A DNA stretch of 64,000 bases from Myxococcales bacterium (lineage in GTDB: Bacteria > Myxococcota_A > Polyangia > Nannocystales > Nannocystaceae). Both the position numbers and the translations under genes were made by a program. Positions within the stretch are counted from its first letter, which is position 1; every line of letters starts with the position of its first letter. This document shows positions 38,847 through 47,803 of this stretch, one piece after another. Where the stretch lies: assembly GCA_020633295.1 (NCBI GenBank), contig JACKDW010000022.1:86381-150380 (forward strand). Direction: 5' to 3'. The notes under the pieces are model-generated. The model did no database searches. It saw only the letters and a program-made list of their open reading frames with translations, and was not told where the DNA came from.

Positions 38847-39968
38847 TCAGGTCGGCGGCACGAAGTTCTCGCACGCCTGATCGATGATCGGCAGCGCCGC
38901 GGCGAAGAACTCGTCGTAGCTCTCGGAGCACACGTCGCCCGTGTAGCCGTTGTCGTCGAACAGGTTCGTGAACCCGAAGATCTTGCTGTTGATCACCGCG
39001 CCGCACTCGCTGACCGGGCCCTTGCCGAACAGCGAGAGCACCACGACGTTCTCCGCGAGGTTGACGCGGTAGTTGCTCAGCTCGTCGTACCAGGCCTGCT
39101 TGTCGCCGCCCGAGCCGTAGCTGTCGCAGAACATCATGTTCACGTCGCAGTTCTCCGGCACGTCATCCTCGTCGGTGATCAGCACGATCACGAGCAGCGA
39201 GTCGAGCCGCGAGAACCCGTCGTTGCACTCGCCCGGCGCGTTCTTGCCGGGCTTGAGCGCGTCGAGCATCGCGCGCATCATCATCTCGTCGTCCGAGCCC
39301 CACGAGCCGACCCGCGCCGCGCAGGCGAACTTCTCGGTCAGGTTCGGCTCGCTGTCGTCGAGGTAGCGCTTGCCGCTCGAAAACGGCGCGCAGTCGGCCT
39401 CGCTGCTGTCGGCGCCGCCTGTCTGCGTGACCAGGTCGCCGATGCTCCGGCAGCCCGGCGCGTTGTAGCCGTAGGCGTCCGAGGTGACGACGCCGACGTG
39501 GTAGCTCTCGGCCAGCGAGAGCTGCTGCTTGATGCCCGCGACGAAGCCCGCGAAGCTGTTGATCAGGCTGACCTGGTTGTCGCCCATGCTCGCCGAGTCG
39601 TCGATCACGAACAGGATGTCGACGTTCGTGCACTCGTCGGCCGCGCCGCCGGAGTCGGTCCCGTCGGGCGGCTGCGTGTCGAGCTTCGGCGCGCTCGAGC
39701 TGTCGCTCGCGCCGTCGGTCATCGACGCCGCGCTGTCGTCACCGCTGCTGCCCGTCGCGCTCGCGTCCGTCGGCCCCGCGCTCGGATCGGACGAGCCGGC
39801 GGTCGTGATGCCGTCGGTGTCGGCGACGCCGTCGTCACCGCCGCAGGCGAGCGCGCTGATCAGCAGCAGCGACGACAGGGTGGCGACGGTCGGGGAGGGG
39901 GCGTGTATCGGAGGCGGGAGCGCGCGCGCGCGCGCACGCGGGGCGTCGGGGCGGGTCGTCGAGGGCAT
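38847..39968 (-). CDS. VWA-domain lipoprotein with Ser/Thr-rich linker
   Basis: A 373-residue exported protein. ATG 39968 starts the frame. The leader TLSSLLLISALAC ends in a lipobox (Cys 42). A Ser/Thr/Asp linker (43-115) follows. The VWA metal site is DDSAS (123-127, DILFVIDDSASMGDNQVSLI). Further VWA landmarks are VTSDAYGYNAPGC, VIVLITDEDDVPENCD and LFGKGPVSECGAV. Paired Cys suggest disulfides in the mature domain. Two other VWA lipoproteins lie at 30200 and 44946. A protein-binding surface role is likely; no partner is indicated. Confidence 0.85.
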   Translation of the reverse strand: MPSTTRPDAPRARARALPPPIHAPSPTVATLSSLLLISALACGGDDGVADTDGITTAGSSDPSAGPTDASATGSSGDDSAASMTDGASDSSSAPKLDTQPPDGTDSGGAADECTNVDILFVIDDSASMGDNQVSLINSFAGFVAGIKQQLSLAESYHVGVVTSDAYGYNAPGCRSIGDLVTQTGGADSSEADCAPFSSGKRYLDDSEPNLTEKFACAARVGSWGSDDEMMMRAMLDALKPGKNAPGECNDGFSRLDSLLVIVLITDEDDVPENCDVNMMFCDSYGSGGDKQAWYDELSNYRVNLAENVVVLSLFGKGPVSECGAVINSKIFGFTNLFDDNGYTGDVCSESYDEFFAAALPIIDQACENFVPPT

Positions 39969-40102
39969 GCGGGGCGTCCTTGCCGTGGGTCGATTCGCGC
40001 CCTGGTGTACCACGCGCGGCGCAGTCTCCGCGAATTTATTTGCGGAATATCAAGCGGTTATATCGGAACGAGAGGGCTCGAGTTTATTCCGAATAATTAC
40101 GT

Positions 40103-40142
40103 ACGAAGATCTTCGTTGACAATCCGAAGGTCTTCGTAGATG
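40103..40142 (+). promoter_or_regulatory. Twin BlaI-type operators overlapping a promoter
   Basis: CGAAG-AT-CTTCG (40104-40115) and CGAAG-GT-CTTCG (40125-40136) are matching palindromes with centres 21 bp apart, two helical turns. TTGACA (40116-40121) lies between them and TAGATG (40137-40142) follows. The ATG of the BlaI-like gene at 40151 is so close that the transcript may be leaderless. The layout suits cooperative autorepression. Confidence 0.8.
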
Positions 40143-40150
40143 GTGTCGGT

Positions 40151-40552
40151 ATGGACTCCGAGACTCCCCCGCGTCCGACCGACGCCGAGATAGCGATCCT
40201 CCGCGTGCTCTGGGCCCGCGGCGCCGCGACCGTGCGCGAGGTCCACGAGGCGCTCAAGGGCGAGCGCGGCACCGGCTACACGACGGTGCTCAAGCTCATG
40301 CAGATCATGACCGAGAAGGGGCTCGTCGAGCGCGACGTGTCGCGCCGCAGCCACGTCTACCGCGCGCGCGTCGGCGAGACCGAGACCCAGGATCAGCTCG
40401 TCGACGACCTCGTGCTCAAGGCCTTCGGCGGCTCGGCGACGCGCCTGGTGATGCGCGCGCTCAAGACGGCCGAGACCTCGCGCGAGGAGCTCGAGTCGCT
40501 GCGCTCGCTGCTGAACTCGCTCGCGCGCGCGCGCGACGGGGAGGAGGCGTGA
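40151..40552 (+). CDS. blaI: BlaI/MecI/CopY-family repressor
   Basis: A 133-residue winged-helix regulator. PTDAEIAILRVLWARGAATV, REVHEAL, GTGYTTVLKLMQIMTEKGLV and SHVYRARV are standard BlaI elements over residues 8-75; the dimerisation part follows (LVDDLVLKAFGGSATRLVMR). BlaI repressors are cleaved or released upon signal from a BlaR1-type M56 membrane protease, encoded immediately downstream and overlapping its stop (TGATG). Its operators are probably the palindromes at 40104-40136. Confidence 0.9.
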   Translation: MDSETPPRPTDAEIAILRVLWARGAATVREVHEALKGERGTGYTTVLKLMQIMTEKGLVERDVSRRSHVYRARVGETETQDQLVDDLVLKAFGGSATRLVMRALKTAETSREELESLRSLLNSLARARDGEEA

Positions 40553-42183
40553 TGGTCATGGGGACAGCAACACTCGCGCACCCGGTCGTCTGGGCGCTCG
40601 GCTGGGCGCTCGTGCACTCGCTGTGGCAGGGGCTCGTGATCGCGGGCGCGCTGCGCCTGGCGCTCGAGCTCGTCGATCGCCGGCGGGCGCGCCTGCGTCA
40701 CGGCCTCGCCGCGTCGGCGCTCGCCGCCGTGCCCGCGGCCACGCTCGTCACGATCCTGCTCCTGCAGGCGGGCGCGGGCGCCTCGTCCTCGCGGGCGCTC
40801 GCGGGGGCGGTCGCGTCCTCCTGGATCGTCGGCGTCGCGCGCCCGCTGGGGCCGTGGATGCCGTGGCTCGTGGCCTGCTGGGCGCTCGCGGTCGTCGCGG
40901 CCTCGACCCGGCTCGCGCGCGACTGCCTCGCGCTGCGCCGGGTGTACCGGGCCCCGCGCGGGCCCGTCGGCGTCGAGCTCGAGCTTGTCGCGGAGCGCCT
41001 GCGCGTGGCCTTCGCGCTCGCGCGGCCGGTGCCGCTGGCGATCACGCGCGCGCTCGACGTGCCGGCCGTCGTCGGCTTCCTGCGCCCGATGATCCTGATC
41101 CCCGCGACCTGTCTCACCGGCCTCTCGCCGGCGCAGCTCGAGGCGATCTTGGCCCACGAGTTCGCCCACGTCGCGCGCCGCGACGCGCTCTTCAACCTGC
41201 TGCAGTCGGCCGTCGAGGTGCTCTACGTGCATCACCCGGCCGTCCGCTGGATCTCCGACGCGCTCCGCGACGAGCGCGAGTGCTGCTGCGACGACCTCGC
41301 GGTCCGCGTGATCGGAGACCCGCTCGACTACGCCGTCGCCCTGACCGAGCTCGAGTCGCTGCGCCTGCCGCCGGCGCTCGCGCTCGCGGCCGGCGTCACC
41401 GGATCCCGTCCTCGCGGCCCCCGCGGCCGCGCGCACCACCACGGTCACCACCACGGTCACCACCACGGTCACCACCACGGTCACCACCACGGTCACCACC
41501 ACGGAGAACAAGGAACGCTAATGTCACGCATCCATCGACTCATCCCCGCGCCCGCCGATCGGGCGCGCCCACCCCGACGCGCCGCCGCCCTCTGGCCGCT
41601 GCCCCTGCTGCTCGTCGCCGGTCTGTGCTCGCTCGCGCTCGCCCCGGCCTGCGACGCGCCGCCCGAGGACGAGCGCGCCGCCGCGCTCGAGGCCGGCGAG
41701 GCCCCGCAGTGGATCAACGAGGACGGCGAGGTCGTCGCGCTGCCCGAGGGCGCGCACGTCCAGTTCGTGCACGCGAGCGCGAGCCACGATGGCGTCCCGG
41801 GCGAGCACGAGCCCCACGTCATCGTGCTCAAGCACGACGAACTCCAGGAGGGCGATCACGCGGCGCTGCTCGACGGCCTGCACGCGGCCCACGCCGACGG
41901 CGAGCCCGGGAAGTTCATGGCCTTCCTCAGCGAGGACGGCGAGCTGACGCAGCTCGACGGCGACGCGGCCGCGCACGTGCAGGCGATCCACTCGCTCGAC
42001 GATCTCGACGGGCTCGAAGCGCTCGAGGGCGTCGACGCCGAGACCCTCGCCAAGATCAAGCAGATCGCGGCGCAGGCCAAGGAGGGCGCCCAGGGCGGGA
42101 ACGTCTGGGTGTCCAAGGACGACGCGGGCGAGGGCCCGGGGCACGGGGTGTTCGTGATCCGGCGCGCGCCGGAAGACGAGTGA
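40552..42183 (+). CDS. BlaR1/MecR1-like M56 metallopeptidase with HHHG tract and lipobox-like second domain
   Basis: A 543-residue membrane protein. ATG 40552 overlaps the repressor stop by one base; GGGGAGGAGG precedes it and ATG 40558 is an alternative. Four hydrophobic segments (about 18-38, 55-75, 105-120, 170-185) and the zinc site HEFAH (202-206), with DERECCCDD downstream, define an M56 peptidase. After a Gly/Arg-rich strip, six HHHG units (about residues 295-318) follow. The second half starts MSRIHRLIPAPADR, then has LLLVAGLCSLALAPACD, lipobox-like, and an acidic tail (HEPHVIVLKHDELQEGD, HSLDDLDGLEALEGVDAET). No penicillin-binding sensor is seen, so the signal may be a metal rather than a beta-lactam. 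Confidence 0.85.
   Translation: MVMGTATLAHPVVWALGWALVHSLWQGLVIAGALRLALELVDRRRARLRHGLAASALAAVPAATLVTILLLQAGAGASSSRALAGAVASSWIVGVARPLGPWMPWLVACWALAVVAASTRLARDCLALRRVYRAPRGPVGVELELVAERLRVAFALARPVPLAITRALDVPAVVGFLRPMILIPATCLTGLSPAQLEAILAHEFAHVARRDALFNLLQSAVEVLYVHHPAVRWISDALRDERECCCDDLAVRVIGDPLDYAVALTELESLRLPPALALAAGVTGSRPRGPRGRAHHHGHHHGHHHGHHHGHHHGHHHGEQGTLMSRIHRLIPAPADRARPPRRAAALWPLPLLLVAGLCSLALAPACDAPPEDERAAALEAGEAPQWINEDGEVVALPEGAHVQFVHASASHDGVPGEHEPHVIVLKHDELQEGDHAALLDGLHAAHADGEPGKFMAFLSEDGELTQLDGDAAAHVQAIHSLDDLDGLEALEGVDAETLAKIKQIAAQAKEGAQGGNVWVSKDDAGEGPGHGVFVIRRAPEDE
41434..41505 (+). repeat. Six-copy 12-mer repeat coding HHHG
   Basis: Six perfect or near-perfect copies of CACCACCACGGT (last ends GGA) encode HHHG in frame in the M56 gene. 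Third-base uniformity suggests recent expansion. Confidence 0.9.
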
Positions 42184-42189
42184 CACACG

Positions 42190-42221
42190 GGCGTGTGGAC
42201 CGGGTCTTTCGGACACACGCC
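42190..42221. terminator. Hairpin directly after the M56 gene
   Basis: GGCGTGTG (42190-42197) and CACACGCC (42214-42221) form a perfect 8-bp stem, with an inner CCG/CGG pairing in the loop. It starts six bases after the stop at 42181-42183. Confidence 0.55.
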
Positions 42222-42302
42222 ATACGTCGGCCGCGGGGCGCGTGAGCGCCTCGCGGACGCGTCGTTGTTGCCCGTTCGCGCGCGGTGGTGCTGTGGTGGT
42301 CT

Positions 42303-42339
42303 GACGCGCGTGGTCCCTGGCGAAGGGGCCACGCGCGTC
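42303..42339. terminator. Strong 15-bp hairpin between convergent genes
   Basis: GACGCGCGTGG (42303-42313) pairs with CCACGCGCGTC (42329-42339); TCCC (42314-42317) continues against GGGG (42325-42328) through one G-T wobble, leaving a 7-nt loop. It is 34 bp from the stop of the MMPL gene and could end both transcripts. Confidence 0.6.
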
Positions 42340-42373
42340 GTCGCGAGGGACGTCCGCGCGCCGCGTGGTCGGC

Positions 42374-44842
42374 TCAGGCGCGGCGCGTCGCGACCGCGAG
42401 CAGCGCGGGCACCAGCAGCGTCGCGGTCAGGGCCGCCGCGCCGATCCCCAGCACCGCGACGTGGCCGATGCCGCGCAGCCCGACGTAGTCGGCGGACAGG
42501 AACGACGCGAAGCCGCCGCCGGTCGTCAGCGCCGCGATCGCCACGGCGCGCCCGCTGCTCGCCAGCGCCGAGGCGCGCGCGCCCGAGCCCGGCGCCGCCG
42601 AGCCCAGCGCCGCCGCCACGTACACGCCGTTGTCCACGCTCACGCCGATGACCGCGGGCAGGATCGCGACGTTGTAGAGCGAGAAGCGCACGCCCAGCAG
42701 CCCCATCGCGCCCAGCATCCAGATCAGGCCGACGAGCAGCGGCGAGATCGTGATCAGCGTCAGCCCCAGGCGGCGGACCTGCAGCCACACCAGGATCGTC
42801 ACCAGCGCGAGCGCGAGCGCGAGGCGCAGCGGCGCCTCCGCGCGCAGCTCCGCCCACATCGCCGCGAACACGGTCGGCTCGCCGACGTAGACCTGGCCCG
42901 GCCGGGCCGCGTAGTCGCGCGTCTCGGCCAGGAAGTCGAGCCCCGTGACGATGTCGCCGGGGTCGAAGTTCGGGTAGGCGAACATGGCCCAAGAGCCATC
43001 ATCGCCTTGGAGCCGCGCGCGCACGGCCGGCGGGAGGTCGTCGGGGCCGAACGGCCGCGCCTCGAGCATGCGCCGGAGCAGGCGCGCGTCCTCGACGCCC
43101 AGGCGCGCGGCGTCCTCGCCCGCAACCTCGTTGGCGGCGCGCTCCTCGAGCCGCGACAGGGTGCGCTCGCTGAAGCGCTCGGCCAGCGCGTCGATGGCCT
43201 CGCGGCGCCGCCGCATGTCGCGCTCGGGCGGCGGCATCAGGCGCGGCGCCGCCATCAGCGACTCGACCACGCTCTCGCCGCGAGCGACGCGCTCCGCGTG
43301 CAGCGCGTCGGCCCGCGCGAGCGCGCGCGCGAGCGTCGCGTAGTCGTCGACCACGATCACGCCGGGACGGACCGCGCGCCCGAAGATCCGCTGGATCGTC
43401 TCGCTGTCGGCTTCGAAGCGCGCCCGGCTCGCGGCGGACTGCAGCTCGCGGGCGTTGCGGACGAGCCCGGCGCGCCAGACCTCCGCGGCGCCGAGCCCCG
43501 CGATCACGGTCACGAGCCCCAGCAGCGCGAGCGCGCGCCCGGGGCGGGCGAGCGCGGCCCGGCTCCAGCGCGCGCGGTCGGGCCCGCGCGCCGGTGACGG
43601 GCCTGGATCGAAGATGACCAGGAGGACAGGTAGAAGCGTGAGCGTCGCCAGCGCGCAGGTCAGCACGCCGAGCGCCCCGACGATCCCGAGCTCGTAGAAC
43701 GCCGGCATCCGCGAGCTCGCCATGACGAGGAAGCCGCCGGCCGTCGTGCTCGTCGCCACCAGCATCGGCCCGAGCAGCTCGGCGAGCGCGCGCGTGACCG
43801 CCTGCTCCGGGTCCGCCGAGCGCCGCTCCTGGCGCGCGCGCGTGAGCAGGTGGACGCCGGCGTCGACGCCCATGCCCATGATCACCGAGGCGATCAGGCT
43901 CGTGATCGCGTTGAGGTGCCCGACGACGAGCTCGGCCAGCCCGAGCGCCCAGCTCACGCCCGCGACAAGCGGCAGCAGCAGGATCAGCAGCGCCCGCGCC
44001 GAGCGCAGCGCCAGCAGGATCACGAGCAGCACCGCCGCCGCGCCGAGCAGCCCGCAGCGCAGCATGTCGCGCTGGACGATCGCGTACTCGTGGGCCTTCA
44101 CCGTGTAGGAGCCAACCGCGTTGACGCGCAGATCGGTCCCCGACCACGGCCCCGGGCTGGCCCGCAGGCGCGCGAGCGCGTCCTCGAGCTCCGCCGACAG
44201 CTCGAGCACGAACCGCAGGTCGCTCGCGGGCTCGCGCGGGTGGAGGAACAGCGCGAGCGCGTCGATCCCCTCGCGCTCGTAGTACTCCGAGAAGCGCGCG
44301 CGGTCGCCCGCCTCGGCGCGCTTGCCCTCGAGGAACTCGGCGAGCCGCGCGCCCGCCTCCGGATCCCCGGGCGTCAGGCACACCTCCGGCGCGCGCGAGC
44401 ACAGCGCGTGGTGCTCCCACGCGTCGACGAGCTCCCCGAGCCGCGCCACGTCCTCGTCCGAGAGGTAGTAGAGCGCGCGCTCGAGGAAGAACGAGCTGTC
44501 CAGGCGGACATCGACCGACTCGAGCAGCGGGTGATCCGCGAGCGCGCGCGCGACCGCGTCCGCGAACGCTCGCCGCGCCTCGGGCGTGCCCCCGGCGACG
44601 AGCACGTCGACCGCGCCCAGCGGGCCGAAGCGCGCCTCGACCTCGCGCGCGCTCGCGACGACCTCGTTGTCGGCCGGCAGCAGGTTGCGCATCTCGCTGT
44701 CGATCTCGAGCTGCGCCGAGAGCCAGACGCCGACGATCGTCAGCAGCAGCGCGAGCGCGAGCGTAAGCCGCCGGCGCGCGAGCACGACGCCCGCCCACCA
44801 GGCCCCCGCGCGCGCGTGCAGCGGCGTCGACACGGGCGGCAT
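42374..44842 (-). CDS. RND/MMPL-family membrane transporter
   Basis: An 822-residue inner-membrane protein. ATG 44842 starts MPPVSTPLHARAGAWWAGVV, just before the first membrane helix. Two pseudo-repeated halves are visible. Half one has a periplasmic loop (about 60-260) with LLPADNEVVASAREVEARFG and FGPLGAVDVLVAGG, then five helices including LITASVIMGMGVDAG-like text (SLIASVIMGMGVDAGVHLLT) and AGGFLVMASSRMPAF. Half two ends with LTLITISPLLVGLIWMLGAM, VDNGVYVAAALG and GGFASFLSADYVGLRGIGHV. It is in the hopanoid/lipid exporter-like MMPL group. The cargo is unknown. Confidence 0.85.
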   Translation of the reverse strand: MPPVSTPLHARAGAWWAGVVLARRRLTLALALLLTIVGVWLSAQLEIDSEMRNLLPADNEVVASAREVEARFGPLGAVDVLVAGGTPEARRAFADAVARALADHPLLESVDVRLDSSFFLERALYYLSDEDVARLGELVDAWEHHALCSRAPEVCLTPGDPEAGARLAEFLEGKRAEAGDRARFSEYYEREGIDALALFLHPREPASDLRFVLELSAELEDALARLRASPGPWSGTDLRVNAVGSYTVKAHEYAIVQRDMLRCGLLGAAAVLLVILLALRSARALLILLLPLVAGVSWALGLAELVVGHLNAITSLIASVIMGMGVDAGVHLLTRARQERRSADPEQAVTRALAELLGPMLVATSTTAGGFLVMASSRMPAFYELGIVGALGVLTCALATLTLLPVLLVIFDPGPSPARGPDRARWSRAALARPGRALALLGLVTVIAGLGAAEVWRAGLVRNARELQSAASRARFEADSETIQRIFGRAVRPGVIVVDDYATLARALARADALHAERVARGESVVESLMAAPRLMPPPERDMRRRREAIDALAERFSERTLSRLEERAANEVAGEDAARLGVEDARLLRRMLEARPFGPDDLPPAVRARLQGDDGSWAMFAYPNFDPGDIVTGLDFLAETRDYAARPGQVYVGEPTVFAAMWAELRAEAPLRLALALALVTILVWLQVRRLGLTLITISPLLVGLIWMLGAMGLLGVRFSLYNVAILPAVIGVSVDNGVYVAAALGSAAPGSGARASALASSGRAVAIAALTTGGGFASFLSADYVGLRGIGHVAVLGIGAAALTATLLVPALLAVATRRA

Positions 44843-44945
44843 TGCAGCACATTCGCGGGCCGGTGTCCGCGTCACGACGAACGCGCCCGGCGCGGACACG
44901 AGGTCCGCGCCGGGCGGGCGCGCGTCGTCTTGGGCTCGCTCGCGC

Positions 44946-46559
44946 TCAGGTGCAGGTGGAGATGAGGCCGGGGCACTCGAGCGTCGCGTCGCTCGACGCC
45001 TCGCAGTTGGCCTCGATCCGGCTGCCGCTGGGCGCGACCTCACCCTCGGCGCGCAGGATCTCGAGCTCGAGGTTCTGCCCGTTCGCCGCGCACATCTCGT
45101 CGAGCTGATCGCCGGTCTTCTCGTAGAAGCACGCGCCGGTCTCCGGCGGCGCCCACTCGTTGCCGTCGCGCTCGCAGTGCGGCACGTCGGTCTTGGCGCC
45201 GCCTACGTCCTCCTTGATCTTGCAGTTCGCCTGCAGACCTTCGACCTCGGGGTTCACGTCGGCGATGCACGCGGGGTGGCACGCCGGCACGATCTTGGCG
45301 ATGAGGTCGTCGGCCAGGTTGTTGAGCGCGGGGCTGTAGTCGTCGGCGCAGATCGAGAAGATGTTGGTCGCGTCGCCCACCACGAAGGAGGCGGCGAACT
45401 CCTTCATGCGCACCGGCGGCACCGCCGTGCCCCCCGCCGCGCTCTCGCAGCCGAAGCCCACGCCGAAGTTGAGCTGGTCCTCGGGCGTGGAGGCCGGCGA
45501 GTACGGGATCGGGCTCGCGGGGTAGTCCTCGGGCACGCCGGCGATCAGCGAGACGAAGATGTCGTCCTGCTCGTCCTTGCCCTTGAGCAGCCGGAGCGCC
45601 TCCGTGTACTGCGAGAGCGAGGTCAGCACGGCCTCCGAGGGGTCCTCGGTCGGCGTGCCGTCGGCCGCGTAGTCCTGCGACACGCAGTTGCCGGTCTCGA
45701 AGCAGTCGGCCGCGACGCCGGCGTTCCAGCACACCGCGCTCGTCGGCCCGCCGAGGCTCTTGTCCTCCCAGAACGCGCGGTCGCCGTTGGGGTGGAAGAT
45801 GTCGATGGCGTGCTCGGCGACCGAGCAGTCGTTCTCGTCGGTGATGAACACGACCGCGAGCAGCGCGTCCTCGCGGACGAAGCCGTAGGCCGGGTCATTC
45901 GGGTCCTGCGAGCGCTCGAGCGCGCGGTACATCGCCTGCAGCGGCGACTCGTTGTAGCCGCAGCCGTCGATGCCCTGGGGCCCGAAGCACTGGAAGGCCT
46001 GCGAGGGCGTCATGTCGGCGAGGTTGGTCACGCCGTTGCCGAAGTGCTCGATCCACGGGCGCGCGACGAGCTCCTCGCTCTCGGCGATCTGCGACGGGGT
46101 GGTCCCGGCCCCCGCGAATTCGGCCGGGCAGTGCTGCTCGCAGGCCTCGACGAAGCGGTCGATGTCGAGCGGCTCGTTGTAGAAGTGCTCAGCCCGGTCG
46201 TGGCAGGTCGAGAGCACGAACGCGCCGTCCTCGGGCGTGCTGTCGTTGCAGTAGATCGAGTTGCCGACGTCGGTGGTCGTGACCGCGAGGCGGTAGTTGG
46301 CGCCCGCGATGTCGAGCTTGTCGACGAAGCGCTCGAAGTTCGCGGAGAGGATCGCCTGCTCCTCGCCCATCGAGCCGGAGTTGTCGATGACGAACAGGAT
46401 GTCGACCTCCCGGCGCGGCGTCACGTCGACGACCTCGTCGCACGCGACGACGGAGTTGTACTGCACCGTCTTAACCGGGTGCTCGAGGCAGCCGGTCAGC
46501 GCGGTGGAGGCGAGCGCGAGGGAGGCGAGGGCGGGGGCGAGGCGGCGGAGGGTATTCAT
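44946..46559 (-). CDS. VWA-domain lipoprotein, Cys-rich
   Basis: A 537-residue exported protein. The leader LASLALASTALTGC ends in a lipobox at Cys 24. A short region with VQYNSVVACDEVVDVTPRRE leads to the VWA metal site DNSGS (59-63, DILFVIDNSGSMGEEQAILS). VTTTDVGNSIYCNDSTP and AVVFITDENDCSVAEHAIDI are VWA-like strands. Many Cys (for example CADDYSPALNN, CHPACIADVN and CERDGNEWAPPETGAC) suggest a disulfide-rich C-terminal part. The 429-bp region upstream probably holds its promoter. A role in surface binding is inferred from fold only. Confidence 0.85.
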   Translation of the reverse strand: MNTLRRLAPALASLALASTALTGCLEHPVKTVQYNSVVACDEVVDVTPRREVDILFVIDNSGSMGEEQAILSANFERFVDKLDIAGANYRLAVTTTDVGNSIYCNDSTPEDGAFVLSTCHDRAEHFYNEPLDIDRFVEACEQHCPAEFAGAGTTPSQIAESEELVARPWIEHFGNGVTNLADMTPSQAFQCFGPQGIDGCGYNESPLQAMYRALERSQDPNDPAYGFVREDALLAVVFITDENDCSVAEHAIDIFHPNGDRAFWEDKSLGGPTSAVCWNAGVAADCFETGNCVSQDYAADGTPTEDPSEAVLTSLSQYTEALRLLKGKDEQDDIFVSLIAGVPEDYPASPIPYSPASTPEDQLNFGVGFGCESAAGGTAVPPVRMKEFAASFVVGDATNIFSICADDYSPALNNLADDLIAKIVPACHPACIADVNPEVEGLQANCKIKEDVGGAKTDVPHCERDGNEWAPPETGACFYEKTGDQLDEMCAANGQNLELEILRAEGEVAPSGSRIEANCEASSDATLECPGLISTCT

Positions 46560-46988
46560 GACAGGGGGCCTTTCTGGTTGTCGTAGTCATGGGCGCTGTA
46601 GTGGCCCACGCCCCCCAAGAGAGCAAGCGCGATGCGAGCTTCATGAATTCAATAAAAACAATAACTTGACAAAATAGCGCTCGAATTCGCGCGCCTTATC
46701 CTCGGCAACTGCGGTGTGAAAACGACAACAAAGTTGGCTTGCTCCGGAGTTGTCTCACATGCGAAGACGTTGGAGTACAGGCGCGCTGCAACAAAGTTGT
46801 CAACGCCGCGAGGTAGGCGCGGACCCCACGCGCGCGCGGTTTACATGTCTTATAAGCCGTTTTGAAATTCAGCGGCCGCGCGCGACGCCACGCCGCCGCT
46901 CACCGCGTCGCGCCGCGCCGGCGTGCTTCGTCGGCGAGGGGCCGACCTCAGGCGGCCCCTCCCTGGCTCCCACAACGCTCGGCTTGGG
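46560..46988. other. AT-richer intergenic region with repeats
   Basis: No gene is seen. TTGACA at 46666-46671 on the plus strand has no clear -10. The 11-mer CAACAAAGTTG occurs twice (46726-46736 and 46789-46799), each itself a small CAAC/GTTG hairpin. GACAAC at 46724 and GTTGTC at 46750 are further inverted pieces. ACATGTCTTATAAG lies at 46843-46856. This looks regulatory, and is the likely control region of the VWA lipoprotein. Confidence 0.55.
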
Positions 46989-47705
46989 CTAGGCGCGCAG
47001 CGTCCGGACCGTGACCGCGCGCGTGTCGGTGTCGATCGAGACGAACACCCGACGTCCGCCGCTGCAGGTGCCCGTGTTGGCGACGATGCCCTCGGGCAGC
47101 TCGTGGCGCGCGGCGACGTGCGTGTGCCCCATGACGACGACGTCGAGGTCGCGGGCCATGAGCAGCCCGCGGCCGGCCCGGCAGTACGGACCCTGGTGGG
47201 TGCCGAAGCGCTTGTGCTTGATCTTCACGTCGCGCGTCTCGAGCCAGTGCGCGACCGGTCGCATCCGGGCGGCGCGCAGGCGCCCGGCGGTCCAGGTCGC
47301 CGCGCGCGCGAGCTTGTTGACCCGCCCGATCACCGGGTCGAACTGGTGGCCGTGCACGAAGTACAGCCCGAAGCCCTTGTCGTGCAGCTCGAGCGACTCG
47401 AGCGCGCCCAGGTGATCGCCGGCCACGACGTCGTGGTTGCCGTGCACGTAGGTGTACTGCGGCTCGCCGAGGCGCTCGGCCAGCCGCGGCATGCGCTCGC
47501 GCGCGCGGTCGATCTCCTTGCGCTTGCCCTGCTCGTTGGGGATGACCGCGTGGTCGCACTGATAGATGTCCCCGAGCAGGACGACGCGATCGTGGGCCGC
47601 CTCGATCTGATCGAGGAACTTGAGGAAGCCGTCCTGGGTGTGGCGGAATTCGTCTTTGTGATCCCGCGCCCCGATATGGAAGTCAGAGAGGGCTGCGATG
47701 CGCAT
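46989..47705 (-). CDS. Calcineurin-like metallophosphoesterase
   Basis: A 238-residue enzyme. Metal-binding motifs are in order: SDFHIG (D8, H10), LLGDIYQCD (D46), GNHD (89-92), VHGHQFD and VMGHTHVA. This is the full set of the calcineurin-like phosphoesterase fold with two metal ions. It has no signal peptide. The UDP-diacylglucosamine hydrolase LpxH and Icc-like cAMP esterases share this fold, but substrate-specific residues were not assigned. The short TGTGXSG at the C-terminus (NTGTCSGGRRV) is non-diagnostic. Confidence 0.85.
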   Translation of the reverse strand: MRIAALSDFHIGARDHKDEFRHTQDGFLKFLDQIEAAHDRVVLLGDIYQCDHAVIPNEQGKRKEIDRARERMPRLAERLGEPQYTYVHGNHDVVAGDHLGALESLELHDKGFGLYFVHGHQFDPVIGRVNKLARAATWTAGRLRAARMRPVAHWLETRDVKIKHKRFGTHQGPYCRAGRGLLMARDLDVVVMGHTHVAARHELPEGIVANTGTCSGGRRVFVSIDTDTRAVTVRTLRA

Positions 47706-47803
47706 GGGCTCGATCCGGCGTAAGAAGTCCTCAGAGACAGATCAGAGAGTACGGTCTGGGAGACAGGTCTGGGAGACAGGTCCAACAGCGCGGTCGCGGC
47801 CGC

